Part shown: piece after piece, positions 13,984 to 21,920 of the stretch
Numbering within the stretch: the stretch's first letter is position 1
Layout of the letters: each line of letters begins with the position of its first letter
Source: a virus
Strand: one strand, 5' to 3'
IMG/VR virus record: IMGVR_UViG_3300018079_000035
Span: 1 to 25,929 of that record
DNA length: 25,929 nucleotides
The notes under the pieces: model-generated
What the model was told of the DNA's origin: nothing
The model's database searches: none
Seen by the model: only the letters and a program-made list of their open reading frames with translations
Program-made: the position numbers and the translations under genes

Positions 13984-14924
13984 GCATTCCTCTGCGAGAA
14001 CAACACAAGAACAATGGTGCCACCACGCTGAATGGTGGCATTGACAACAGTGTAACGTCATTGACGGTAACTACAGGATCGGTACTCCCGTCCACAGGTA
14101 ATTTCCGAATTATTATCGGATCGGAAGTGATGATTTGCATAGCGCGTTCTACTAACACATTGACAGTTATTCGTGGCCAGGAGGGAACTTCGGCGGCTTC
14201 GCACAGTGACACCGACCCGGTGAATATGATTTATACCAACCAAGGCATGACCCGGTTGTTCCAAGATCATGTTGGCTTGTTTGGGTCCGCCAATGTGCCT
14301 CCCATCGGTTTGCTGGTTGCTGATGACGGTGTTACACCACTTGTGGCATCAGACTTTACCTGGGTGAACCAAGATAGTGCATCGGTAACAGATCGTGGTG
14401 GTACGATCTTAATGACTGTCCCCGAGCGCGCCGGAGTCAGTGTGAATGCACAGGAGAGAAGTGCTCCCAGCACACCTTACACTTACCGAATGGCTATGCG
14501 TGCTGGCTGCATCAGTGGTGCCACTGACTCAAAACCATTTTTCGGGGTAGGATTTAGAGAATCCAGTTCTGGTAAACTGGTACTCATCGGTGTCCTCCTG
14601 GAAAAATTCTTCCAAGAAGGCCCACAGGTTAGGATTACTCGATATTCGTCTCCGACCACTGGCTTTACGAACGTCGTCGCTCCGGCCCCTTTGAATATCG
14701 TAGATGATGTAGTTTGGTTCAAGATAGAAAACGACGGAACCAACACAATTTTCTACATGAGCTTTGATGGAATCGAATGGTTGACAGTTCTATCGGAAAG
14801 CAAAACCAGCTATTTTGCCGGCGACCCGGACAAGGTGTGCTGGTTTGGTAACAATCAAGCAAACAATGGCACCGGTTCAACCGAGATGCTGATTGAATTG
14901 GCTCATTGGAGTAAGGGAGAATAA
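13980..14924 (+). CDS. Tail fibre / receptor-binding candidate, copy 2
   Basis: This 314-residue paralogue of the previous gene has the same two-part layout: a N-terminal domain with TLNGGIDNSVTSLTVTTG and LPSTGNFRIIIGSEVMICIA followed by LTVIRGQEGTSAAS, and a lectin-like C-terminal domain with FTWVNQDSASVTDRGG, FGVGFRESSSGKLVLIGVL, YSSPTTGFTN, VWFKIENDGTNTIFYMSFDG and ELAHWSKGE. The copies keep the same framework but differ widely between the strands, where ligand loops would lie. The start is GTG at 13980, overlapping the previous stop by 4 bases (GTGA), which implies translational coupling and balanced synthesis. Two related binders could widen the host range, or form a mixed trimer; neither is demonstrated. 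Confidence 0.65.
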   Translation: MSIPLREQHKNNGATTLNGGIDNSVTSLTVTTGSVLPSTGNFRIIIGSEVMICIARSTNTLTVIRGQEGTSAASHSDTDPVNMIYTNQGMTRLFQDHVGLFGSANVPPIGLLVADDGVTPLVASDFTWVNQDSASVTDRGGTILMTVPERAGVSVNAQERSAPSTPYTYRMAMRAGCISGATDSKPFFGVGFRESSSGKLVLIGVLLEKFFQEGPQVRITRYSSPTTGFTNVVAPAPLNIVDDVVWFKIENDGTNTIFYMSFDGIEWLTVLSESKTSYFAGDPDKVCWFGNNQANNGTGSTEMLIELAHWSKGE

Positions 14925-14927
14925 GTC

Positions 14928-16619
14928 ATGTTCACCGGGAAATTAGGTACAGCGGATTCTCGTCCCGGTAATATGATCCTGGGCGGTGGTCAACCAACTG
15001 GCTCGAATATCTTCGACCGTTCCTTGGAAGACACGATCTCGCTGACGCAAACTTGTACCGTGGTTGGTGGAAGTTTATTGGTGGATGCCAATAGTCCAAT
15101 ATCCCTGGTTAGTACAGCTTCGGCTCCCAAGACATTCCACAAGAGCGCCAGCAGCCCGTTGACTCTAACGAGTGCGGCTGTTGGGGAGGGGCCGGTTAGT
15201 GCTTCCGCCAGCAACGCATTGACGCTAACGGATTCGGCCCGCTCGGGTATCTTTGTTGTCACGGCGGATAACGTCTTAGCGCTCCTGGACTTCGGCTATG
15301 CGGGCCAGACATATATTGTGTCTGCCAGCAGCCCGTTAGCCCTGGTGGGAGTCGGGTCCGGTTTCAATCTCCATGTTTACGCCACAAGTCCGATTTCTCT
15401 GACTGATTTGGGTGAGACACGAGAGAAATACCGGGACGCCATCTCCACGATCACTGCCGACAGCACGGCGACGGCAGAGCAGATTCGTCGAGCGGCATCG
15501 GTCATTAACTTAACCAATACCGCATCTTCTTCAATCACTGGCATAAATGCCGCCAGCCCGCTGACACTGACGCAGGAAGCACGTAATACTAGCATCAAGT
15601 TAATACTTGAAGCTCACGTTATCGAATTCACGCAGGAAGTCACCACAAATATCAAGATGTTGTCCATTACGGACCTTCTTGATGTTCAGCAGACACTTAA
15701 TGTACTGAGACCGCATTATGCTTCAGCTACTAGCCTACTGATTACGACCGAGTTCGTGTTCGATTTGGACACGTTCACGATGGTCGAAGTCACGACCGGC
15801 TTGAGCCATAGTGTGTCTTATGTGCTGATAGGCGTCAAGCAGGCGTCGAATATCATCTCATTCGCTCAATTTGCGAATGGAGCGAATGCTAGAGCAGATG
15901 GTGATTCGGTCTCGGCTACCAGTGCTTTGTCTCTGACAAGCACAGCACTAACAAACAAGACGGCATCGGCTAATAACTCAATTAGCTTAAACAGTGTGGC
16001 TTCGGCCACACTAAGCAACGCGCTGGCTGAGAATGAATTGGACTCACTGGATGTTGAAGCAGACTTCATCATCACTCGGACCAAAGCCGCAACAAGTGAT
16101 CTGGCTTTAACACAGTCGGTGGCTTTTGTCCTAGAGAGGGACAACACGCGATGCACATACTCGCCCTTCGTGGGGGGTACGAGCGACCCAAATGCTCCCA
16201 ATCCTCCGCCGGCCACTTATACGGCAGCGGGCGTGACTGCCGGCTTCCGCCTTCAGTACCCGTCCACAGGTATGGTGACAGATGAGTTGCTCTTGCGGAC
16301 TCCCAACTTAGGGAACCAAGATCGGTTGGCTATGACGAGGATCAACCGCGAAACTCGCGGCGGAACTTTGATCGTTTACTCCGACCCAATTTGGCCAAAG
16401 GTGCAAACGCTCCTAGTGTCATTTAGCGGTTTGTCGAATACACAGGCTCAAGGTTTGTTGACCTTCATGGATACTTATCTTGGCCAGGAGATTCGACTTA
16501 TTGACTGGGAGGATCGTGTTTGGGTCGGTGTCATTACCAATCCGTCTGATCCCATTGTTCAAGACGGACCCGGCTGCCAAATGACGGCCAGCTTCGAGTT
16601 TGAAGGAACCAAAGTCTAA
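14928..16619 (+). CDS. Repeat-rich tail protein with distal-tail-like C-terminal domain
   Basis: This 563-residue protein has two parts. Residues about 33-400 consist of degenerate repeats with a period near 20 residues; cores include ANSPISLVSTAS, ASSPLTLTSAAV, ASNALTLTDSAR, ASSPLALVGVGS, ATSPISLTDLGE, AASPLTLTQEAR and ATSALSLTSTAL. The alternating Leu-x-Leu-Thr pattern suggests short strands stacked into a solenoid or an elongated fibre. Residues about 430-563 (TAGFRLQYPSTGMVTDELLL to FEFEGTKV) form a compact domain that resembles the whole of the next protein: a strand pair, RGGTLIVYSDP, a helix (GLLTFMDTYLGQEI), then EDRVWVGVI and a final FEFEGTK strand. That suggests distal-tail or tail-tip attachment. 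The repeat part would then project outward. Its Shine-Dalgarno AAGGGAGA lies 8 bases upstream. Similar repeats occur in other phage proteins, but I cannot name a family. Confidence 0.62.
   Translation: MFTGKLGTADSRPGNMILGGGQPTGSNIFDRSLEDTISLTQTCTVVGGSLLVDANSPISLVSTASAPKTFHKSASSPLTLTSAAVGEGPVSASASNALTLTDSARSGIFVVTADNVLALLDFGYAGQTYIVSASSPLALVGVGSGFNLHVYATSPISLTDLGETREKYRDAISTITADSTATAEQIRRAASVINLTNTASSSITGINAASPLTLTQEARNTSIKLILEAHVIEFTQEVTTNIKMLSITDLLDVQQTLNVLRPHYASATSLLITTEFVFDLDTFTMVEVTTGLSHSVSYVLIGVKQASNIISFAQFANGANARADGDSVSATSALSLTSTALTNKTASANNSISLNSVASATLSNALAENELDSLDVEADFIITRTKAATSDLALTQSVAFVLERDNTRCTYSPFVGGTSDPNAPNPPPATYTAAGVTAGFRLQYPSTGMVTDELLLRTPNLGNQDRLAMTRINRETRGGTLIVYSDPIWPKVQTLLVSFSGLSNTQAQGLLTFMDTYLGQEIRLIDWEDRVWVGVITNPSDPIVQDGPGCQMTASFEFEGTKV
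15024..16127 (+). repeat. Degenerate protein-level repeats, period about 20 residues
   Basis: About 15 to 18 diverged units of the form A-S-x-P-L-x-L-T-x-x-A are spaced mostly 19-21 residues apart in the upstream-to-middle part of the protein (residues 33-400). The best run is residues 71-150, where four units align at exactly 20-residue intervals (SASSPLTLTS, SASNALTLTD, TADNVLALLD, SASSPLALVG). The repeats are visible in protein but not in DNA, so they are old. Confidence 0.7.
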
Positions 16620-17014
16620 TGCAATTCTCGGCACCCTACCCGGCTGTGCAGACGAATCTAATTACAGTCAACCCCGACTTTAGCGACACCGAAGGTCTAA
16701 CGGCCTCGGTGTCGTCGAAGCGGGCGGTTGATGGGACGCTGTACACTTACATCAAACGTAAGGGCGGTCGCCGAAAGATGACCTGGACCCTTGTGATGGC
16801 TCGACCCGCCGCTCTGGCGCTGCGAGCCTTCCTCTTTTCCTACTTCGCTTCCAAGATTCGGGTTGAAGACCACAACGGTCGCATCTGGATCGGGAACTTT
16901 ATGAATAATCCTTTTGAGTTCGACACACCCTCTGGCGGGGGACCGGTCGGAGTCGATGGTCTGCGTAACGATTTGCAGAGCATCACACTTGAATTTGAGG
17001 GCATCGAGCAATGA
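16619..17014 (+). CDS. Distal-tail-like / minor tail protein
   Basis: This 131-residue protein is alike in layout to the C-terminal domain of the preceding gene: strand pair, GGRRKMTWTLVMA, a helix (ALALRAFLFSYFASKI), RVEDHNGRIWIGNFM, and a closing strand SITLEFEGIEQ. The helix followed by a strand with D-x-x-G/R-x-W-x-G-x-F/I and ending in F-E-G matches a general phage minor-tail (Dit-like) pattern. It starts at TAATG, sharing 1 base with the previous stop, and its TGA overlaps the hub gene's ATG (ATGA at 17011-17014). Such chaining suits equimolar tail-tip parts. It likely forms part of the ring that links tail tube to hub. The paralogy with the previous C-terminal domain is my reading of the aligned motifs. 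Confidence 0.6.
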   Translation: MQFSAPYPAVQTNLITVNPDFSDTEGLTASVSSKRAVDGTLYTYIKRKGGRRKMTWTLVMARPAALALRAFLFSYFASKIRVEDHNGRIWIGNFMNNPFEFDTPSGGGPVGVDGLRNDLQSITLEFEGIEQ

Positions 17015-19767
17015 GAAACATTTCGGCAGGGGGCTTGGCTAAGCTCGCGCAAAGCAAAGGCACTGAGCCTATCATCATCATCGAAGTGGATTGGGCGCTA
17101 AACGCTACGATTTCCTACGCTGATCGAGACATTGGCACGAGTGTCAAAGGCAAGATCACGGAAGTAGGCGACCTGGACAATGTAATCGACGTTTTGAATT
17201 CCAATTCCTCACAAGAACTGAGCGTGACTCTCGATGACACCGATGGATCAATCAAGGCAATCATGGACTCCCATGACATCCACCAGAGAGATGTTCGTGT
17301 TTATCAGTGGTTCGACGGGCTGGCACTTAGCGACAAATTCCTCTTGTTCGCCGGAAAGCTCAGCAGCCCCGTGTCTTGGTCTGAAACCAATCGGTCTATT
17401 TCGTTTTCCGTCATCTCCCAACTCGAAGACAAAGAGTTCGGGTTCTCGGCCGAAGAAGGTCAGTTCCCGTTCCTGCCGAAAGACCTAGTAGGTAAACCTT
17501 GGCCAGTGATCTTCGGGAAGGTTCTGGATTGCCCGGCTTTGCAAGTGAACAAGGCGGTGTCCGGCAGCACGCTCTGTGGTGTCGGTATTATAAGTGGCGA
17601 AGATTTGCATAATCAAGTTCCGCTGGGCGGCGATGACTGCGGGCTGGGTATGAGCTTGGCGATGATGTCGGAGAACATTAGCTTTCTCGATGCGTGCCAC
17701 TTTGCATGGAGTGGTCTGGGAACTCCTGAAGGAAACCAGAAGGCCGATGAGCTTCTCGATCAGATCAATAGTTTGCAAGCACAAATTAGTTCGGCCGCCA
17801 ATTCTCGAACTGGACAACGATCTTGCGCGCAGATTCAACGAGCCTCAAAGATCACTGCCGCCAATAATAATGGACTAGGCTGCAACCCAGTCCGAATCTT
17901 GGGCGGCGAAGATTTTCGTCAAGATACAACCATCCGCTTGAACATCAACGGAGGGTTATTCACTGGTCACATGGATGGTGACGAGTTCACGATTACGAAC
18001 CGAGAGCATCCAGACAACGATGATAAAGCTGCGGAACTCTTTAGCGGGATTGGTGCCGATCAATGTGAGACCGCCACCCCAGCACAGTTCTTCGACTTCC
18101 AAGCTGAAGTGCCACCGGGCACCGGTGACTTGTTCGGTAACACAGTTCGGCGGCACGGGTTCATCATTTGCAATATCTCGCAGGTGTCCCGCCCGTCCAC
18201 ACCCCAGGTAGCCCAGCATTTCTGGGCGGATGCTGGTAGCCGAGTTGTGGTTGATAGCGACGAGCCAATCACGTATATCGTGTCGATCACGCCGGGGACC
18301 GTCTTAGCCGTTAAGGCTTTCAAGACCCTGAGTGGCGTCCGTAAGCTGGTGAATGTCCCGAACTCGCTGTGGTTTACCCAAGTGCAAAACTACGGCACCA
18401 TCACGGCAGTACAAGTCGTGACTACTAAGCCGCTATCGAGCATTGAGGATCAGGGCTGGGAAGACGATCTATTCGTGACATTCCAATCAACGATTGGACC
18501 AAACACGGTTGACATCCTAGAATACATCATCGAGAACTGGACCGATCTGGATTTTGACACGACAACTTTCAATATCGTCAAAGCAAAGCTAAATCAGTTC
18601 CCAAGCAACTTCCCAGTGCTGGATAGAAAGAACACTCTGGAGTTGATTCGGGAAATTGCGTTCCAAGCTCGATGTGCCGTGTGGCTCAGTAACGGATTCT
18701 TCTACCTGAAATACCTGCCGGATGAACCTGCATCAGACAAAACGATTCAGGTGACAGATATTGAGATTGAGTCGGTGGATGTTGGCTTCACCGAGACTGA
18801 AGACCTTGTGACCAAGATGGTCGTGACATGGTGGCTTAGCTATGCGGCTGAGGAACCCAATAAGATCATTCTTCGGAACAATGTCCCGAAGTACGGCACA
18901 AAGGAAGAAGAGTTCGAGTGGTATATCTACAATCAGCCAGACATCATCTACAAGTGTGCTACGTTCTGGCTGATTAGGAAGTCGTACACCTGGAAGAAGA
19001 TAAAGTTCAATGGTATGTTAAAGCTCCTGGCTTTGGAGACCTTTGACACCGTGACACTTGATCTCCCTGGTTACATTGCCAGCGCTCCTGTTAAGGCCGT
19101 TGTGGAGAATGCCAGCTACAATTCGGAAGATAACGCCATCAACTTTGAGTGTTTGGTTCCTGTGAAAGTTGGCACCAATGTATTCTACAAATTCTTCTGG
19201 CCTGCCTCACTCCCGGTAACGGATACGTGGCCGCCTCCAGACGAGATTGCTGCCGGAACAGCGGGTGGCGGAGGAATTGGTGCCGGTGCAACGGGTACTT
19301 TACCTATTGGTTTCACTGAAACCATTGGTATTAACGGTGTGGTATTCGTTGGCGGTCCCAATGTGGTATTCGGACCACAGAGCGACCGTGGCGACCGCAC
19401 ACCGTCTGACACTGGTTTTGTAGCCCAAACAATCATCCCTGGCAACGTGTTTGCCCAGGTTGACAATACTCCTAATCCTCAACCCAACCTTCTGCTCAAC
19501 TATATCGACCCGTTGCCGGCTATCCCTTTGCCGGGTTCGCAGGCATCACCCTTCGTGATCGACATTCGTAATACCAAGATCATCGACTCTGCTGATAACA
19601 ACGCCGAATCCATTTTGGCGACTGTGTTCCAAGGTATCTTGGCCAATGAGTTGCTTATTAAGACCACGGCTAAATTCAGCGACACCAATAACGTCCAACC
19701 CTTCGACTTCAAGTTCGACGATGAGGGCGGGAAGTGGGGTGCAGGAACGGCCTTCTTACAGGATTAA
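17011..19767 (+). CDS. Tail hub / tail-tip protein
   Basis: This 918-residue protein probably forms the tail-tip hub through which DNA and tape measure exit. Residues 1-160 include a strand-rich start (PIIIIEVDW, YADRDIG, GKITEVGDL, DVLNSNSSQELSVTLDDTDG) and then LLFAGKLSSPVSWSETN, SISFSVISQLEDKEFGFSAE, and LVGKPWPVIFGKVLDCP. This is the style of the N-terminal hub domain of gp27/Tal-like proteins. A long middle part (about 200-700) contains several cysteines and a coil-like helix (DELLDQINSLQAQISS). The C-terminal part has a Gly linker (AGTAGGGGIGAGATG, about 746-762) and a final beta domain. It follows the minor tail gene at an ATGA overlap and precedes the ClpP-like gene at 3 bases. No hydrolase motif was recognised, so cell-wall digestion is not supported. 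Confidence 0.65.
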   Translation: MRNISAGGLAKLAQSKGTEPIIIIEVDWALNATISYADRDIGTSVKGKITEVGDLDNVIDVLNSNSSQELSVTLDDTDGSIKAIMDSHDIHQRDVRVYQWFDGLALSDKFLLFAGKLSSPVSWSETNRSISFSVISQLEDKEFGFSAEEGQFPFLPKDLVGKPWPVIFGKVLDCPALQVNKAVSGSTLCGVGIISGEDLHNQVPLGGDDCGLGMSLAMMSENISFLDACHFAWSGLGTPEGNQKADELLDQINSLQAQISSAANSRTGQRSCAQIQRASKITAANNNGLGCNPVRILGGEDFRQDTTIRLNINGGLFTGHMDGDEFTITNREHPDNDDKAAELFSGIGADQCETATPAQFFDFQAEVPPGTGDLFGNTVRRHGFIICNISQVSRPSTPQVAQHFWADAGSRVVVDSDEPITYIVSITPGTVLAVKAFKTLSGVRKLVNVPNSLWFTQVQNYGTITAVQVVTTKPLSSIEDQGWEDDLFVTFQSTIGPNTVDILEYIIENWTDLDFDTTTFNIVKAKLNQFPSNFPVLDRKNTLELIREIAFQARCAVWLSNGFFYLKYLPDEPASDKTIQVTDIEIESVDVGFTETEDLVTKMVVTWWLSYAAEEPNKIILRNNVPKYGTKEEEFEWYIYNQPDIIYKCATFWLIRKSYTWKKIKFNGMLKLLALETFDTVTLDLPGYIASAPVKAVVENASYNSEDNAINFECLVPVKVGTNVFYKFFWPASLPVTDTWPPPDEIAAGTAGGGGIGAGATGTLPIGFTETIGINGVVFVGGPNVVFGPQSDRGDRTPSDTGFVAQTIIPGNVFAQVDNTPNPQPNLLLNYIDPLPAIPLPGSQASPFVIDIRNTKIIDSADNNAESILATVFQGILANELLIKTTAKFSDTNNVQPFDFKFDDEGGKWGAGTAFLQD

Positions 19768-19770
19768 CAA

Positions 19771-20331
19771 ATGGCAAGAGTGGCGAAGGAGAGTATCGAC
19801 AGGTTCTTTGACAATCATCTGCATATCGAGACCAGGACTGTTTACATTGGTGACGGTTCGGATGGTATCGACGACGAGACAAGCCGGAACGTCATTAAGG
19901 CGTTCCATCTCATGCAGTCGGCAGACAAAGAAAAGCCTATCACCGTTTACATCAACAGCTTTGGCGGTTGTACGTTTAACGGCATGGCCATATATGATGT
20001 GATGAAGCATTGCCCGTGCGAGATCACAGCGTATGTTCTGGGCTGTGCGATGTCAATGGGATCGGTGATCCTACAGGCGGCCGACGTGAGAATGGCCTAC
20101 CCAAATGCAACCATCATGGTGCATGACGGATCGTGGAAAGTTGAGGATACGTTTCAATCGTTTCACAACTGGGCCGAGTTCACGAAGAAATCCCAGCAAG
20201 CGATGTACCGAATTTACGCGGAACGCTCTGGGCGACCACCGAGCTTCTGGAAGAAGAAGTGCGCCACGGATATGATCCTCACGGCGCAGGAAGCTAAAGA
20301 GTTCGGCTTGATCGACGACATTCTAACATAG
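19771..20331 (+). CDS. ClpP-like serine protease
   Basis: This 186-residue protein belongs to the ClpP fold. It has ITVYINSFGGCTFNGMAIYD (the family's NSPGG-xxxGMAIYD), GCAMSMGSVILQAA carrying catalytic Ser95, TIMVHDG carrying His118, and CATDMILTAQEAKEFGLID carrying Asp167 (ClpP: S-H-D triad). The usual Pro of NSPGG is Phe here. Length is close to that of bacterial ClpP. The ClpP reaction cleaves unfolded proteins inside a tetradecameric chamber fed by an AAA+ unfoldase; no partner is seen in this window. Its place at the end of the virion block differs from that of prohead proteases, which lie before the coat gene. It could trim tail proteins, process the coat, or borrow the host ClpX/ClpA. 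The stop TAG overlaps the first base of the terminator. Confidence 0.85.
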   Translation: MARVAKESIDRFFDNHLHIETRTVYIGDGSDGIDDETSRNVIKAFHLMQSADKEKPITVYINSFGGCTFNGMAIYDVMKHCPCEITAYVLGCAMSMGSVILQAADVRMAYPNATIMVHDGSWKVEDTFQSFHNWAEFTKKSQQAMYRIYAERSGRPPSFWKKKCATDMILTAQEAKEFGLIDDILT

Positions 20332-20388
20332 GCCCACTCCCTCGGGCCTTTTCAACCCCTTGTGGCCTTGTGTCACGAGGGGTTTTTT
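20331..20388 (+). terminator. Tandem intrinsic terminators ending the virion block
   Basis: The first is GGCCC (20331-20335) with GGGCC (20344-20348) and TTTT. The second is AACCCCTTGTG (20354-20364) paired with CACGAGGGGTT (20374-20384; one G-T pair) followed by a T-run to 20388. The stop of the convergent minus-strand gene (20373-20375) lies in the second hairpin. On the minus strand no T-run follows, so it is not clearly bidirectional. Confidence 0.88.
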
Positions 20389-20837
20389 CGTGGACCTACT
20401 CGGAGCGGGCAGGCCGAGCAATCCACAGGGGTCACGTAACGCATGAAATGGGCTGTTACAGCCGGGTTGTGGCAAAGCATCTTCAGACCTAGGCTGCCGT
20501 CTGCGGCCTTCCTGAAGCCTGCCAGACGCCTCTGGCACTCATTCCAGGCTGGTCGGAATAGCCAGGGATTGTCCGGGTCCGCAGAATACCCCTCGGCCGC
20601 GACCGGGGGTGCCGCGTCCAGGACAGGCACGAACTCTATCGAGCCGTCGTCGTGAATCTTCGGCCGACCGTAAACCCGGCCGCCCACTAGAGGCAGCGCA
20701 TTGCGAAGACTGGACGCCAACGGCTTGGTTGGGTCGCTAGGTGCAACTACTGAGGAAGAGATGCGTGCTAGATTTTCATCGGTCTGTTCTTGGGTTATCA
20801 CAGGTCTAGCCGGCATATCACCATCACAGCAACTCAT
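20373..20837 (-). CDS. Hypothetical protein with Cys-rich C-terminal end
   Basis: This 154-residue protein is not recognised. It has an N-terminal polar part (ITQEQTDENLARISSSV), a middle part with RPKIHDDGSIEFVPVLDAAP and WLFRPAWNECQRRLAGF, and a Cys-containing end (MLCHNPAV, later VDCSACPLR). The C-terminal C-x(17-20)-C-x-x-C layout could bind zinc; that is a guess. A good Shine-Dalgarno (GGAGAG, 6-7 bases before the ATG) supports the start. It is the last gene of the minus-strand operon, converging on the virion block with its stop inside the shared terminator. No transmembrane segments. Confidence 0.6.
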   Translation of the reverse strand: MSCCDGDMPARPVITQEQTDENLARISSSVVAPSDPTKPLASSLRNALPLVGGRVYGRPKIHDDGSIEFVPVLDAAPPVAAEGYSADPDNPWLFRPAWNECQRRLAGFRKAADGSLGLKMLCHNPAVTAHFMRYVTPVDCSACPLRVGPRKNPS

Positions 20838-20850
20838 TGGGTCTCTCCAA

Positions 20851-21450
20851 CTATGGATTATTTAACCGAAGGATGTATTCAGCGCTGATGTCTTCACCAA
20901 TGGTGCTGGTAATCACCATGAAAGCTCCGGCGTAATTGACGACTCCATCACAGGGTAATGGTTCAATGACAAGATCATCACTGTCAAAGATGCTTCCATC
21001 CAGATTTAGTCTTTCAAAGAAGGCCCATGTTCGACCAGGAATGTCAGGTGCGCCAAGAACTATACCGTTAATCAACGAAGATAAAAGAACTTGTTCCGGC
21101 GGCTCGACTAATGGACCGCTTGGTATCGAGAAGAAAATGAACTCAAATCCGTCTTCCGATGGAATTGGTGGTTCACTACATTGACAATCACACCACACCT
21201 GACTCATCGCATCATTGATCTCGTCGATGATGGATTGTTTCCAAAGTTCTGGTGTCTCACTGAACGTGATGGTCTCGCAAGTTTCAATAAGAGCATCTTG
21301 CACTTCTTGTATGTCGCCGAATGTCCAGATATGATTCGGCCCCACTTCGTCAATAGGGTCCAGAGGATCGCACCCACTGGGAGGATTCGCCCGGATGTCA
21401 TTTACTTGCTGGATGATCTGATTCCAGTCACTTCGTTTGAAGGCAGCCAT
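20851..21450 (-). CDS. Conserved phage hypothetical protein
   Basis: This 199-residue protein opens with FKRSDWNQIIQQVNDIR and a GCDPLDPIDEVGPNHIWTFG segment, then helix IQEVQDALIETCETITF and a Cys cluster (MSQVWCDCQCSEP). The D-W-N / NHIWT / W-C-x-C ordering recurs in hypothetical phage proteins, usually near structural genes, though here it lies on the replication strand. The second half is beta-rich (FEFIFFSIPSG, ITSTIGEDISAEYILRL) and might be a virion domain. The start (TAATG) shares one base with the HNH gene's stop, and GGAG precedes it. The function is unknown; the Cys residues may bind metal. Confidence 0.62.
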   Translation of the reverse strand: MAAFKRSDWNQIIQQVNDIRANPPSGCDPLDPIDEVGPNHIWTFGDIQEVQDALIETCETITFSETPELWKQSIIDEINDAMSQVWCDCQCSEPPIPSEDGFEFIFFSIPSGPLVEPPEQVLLSSLINGIVLGAPDIPGRTWAFFERLNLDGSIFDSDDLVIEPLPCDGVVNYAGAFMVITSTIGEDISAEYILRLNNP

Positions 21451-21920
21451 TATTTCTCCGACCTGAATCCCACGAGACCTTTTCGTGTGATAAATTTTTT
21501 ACGGGCTTGGGCGGCTTGTGCGGGGGATTTGAACAAACCTAGATGATGCCGTTTTCCATCGACATTGATATACGCTCTCCATAGCCGTTGGTGTTTACTC
21601 ACGCCTTTGAACCCTGAACTATTGTCGATTCTTTTCTTTGAATTCGCCATATTAACACTGTGCGAAACCACTTGTAGATTTGCCGACGCATCATTTAGAC
21701 CGTCTCTGTCTTGGTGGTCCACTTCTCCAGTAACATAGCCTCTCTGGCAGAGTCTAATGATTTCTACGTGAAGATACAAAGTATGTTTCTTACCATTACG
21801 CCGAACCGTTCGGTAAGCATACCGACCATTGAATGCCCATTTGTGACGGTTGACTATATCATAGATAAAATCATCCACAATAGCAAACTTGCCACGAGTC
21901 AGTGGTAAGGGAAGAAACAA
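21450..21920 (-). CDS. HNH-AP2 homing-type endonuclease
   Basis: This 156-residue protein has an N-terminal strand-rich lead (PLTRGKFAIVDDF), an HNH core (YLHVEI with H51, VDHQDRDGL with D68-H69, ANLQVV with N81, and NMANSKK with N90/N93) and a C-terminal AP2-like DNA-binding region (about 101-150: SGFKGVSKHQRLWRAYINVD, then HLGLFKSPAQAAQA). HNH nucleases with an AP2 domain are usually selfish mobile genes that nick or cut a target and are copied into it. The start is TTG at 21920 directly after the exonuclease stop (TAG-TTG); no ATG is available there, and a weak ribosome-binding site suggests coupling. It sits cleanly between two other genes, with TAATG downstream, as expected for an inserted passenger. 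The call is secure. Confidence 0.88.
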   Translation of the reverse strand: MFLPLPLTRGKFAIVDDFIYDIVNRHKWAFNGRYAYRTVRRNGKKHTLYLHVEIIRLCQRGYVTGEVDHQDRDGLNDASANLQVVSHSVNMANSKKRIDNSSGFKGVSKHQRLWRAYINVDGKRHHLGLFKSPAQAAQARKKFITRKGLVGFRSEK

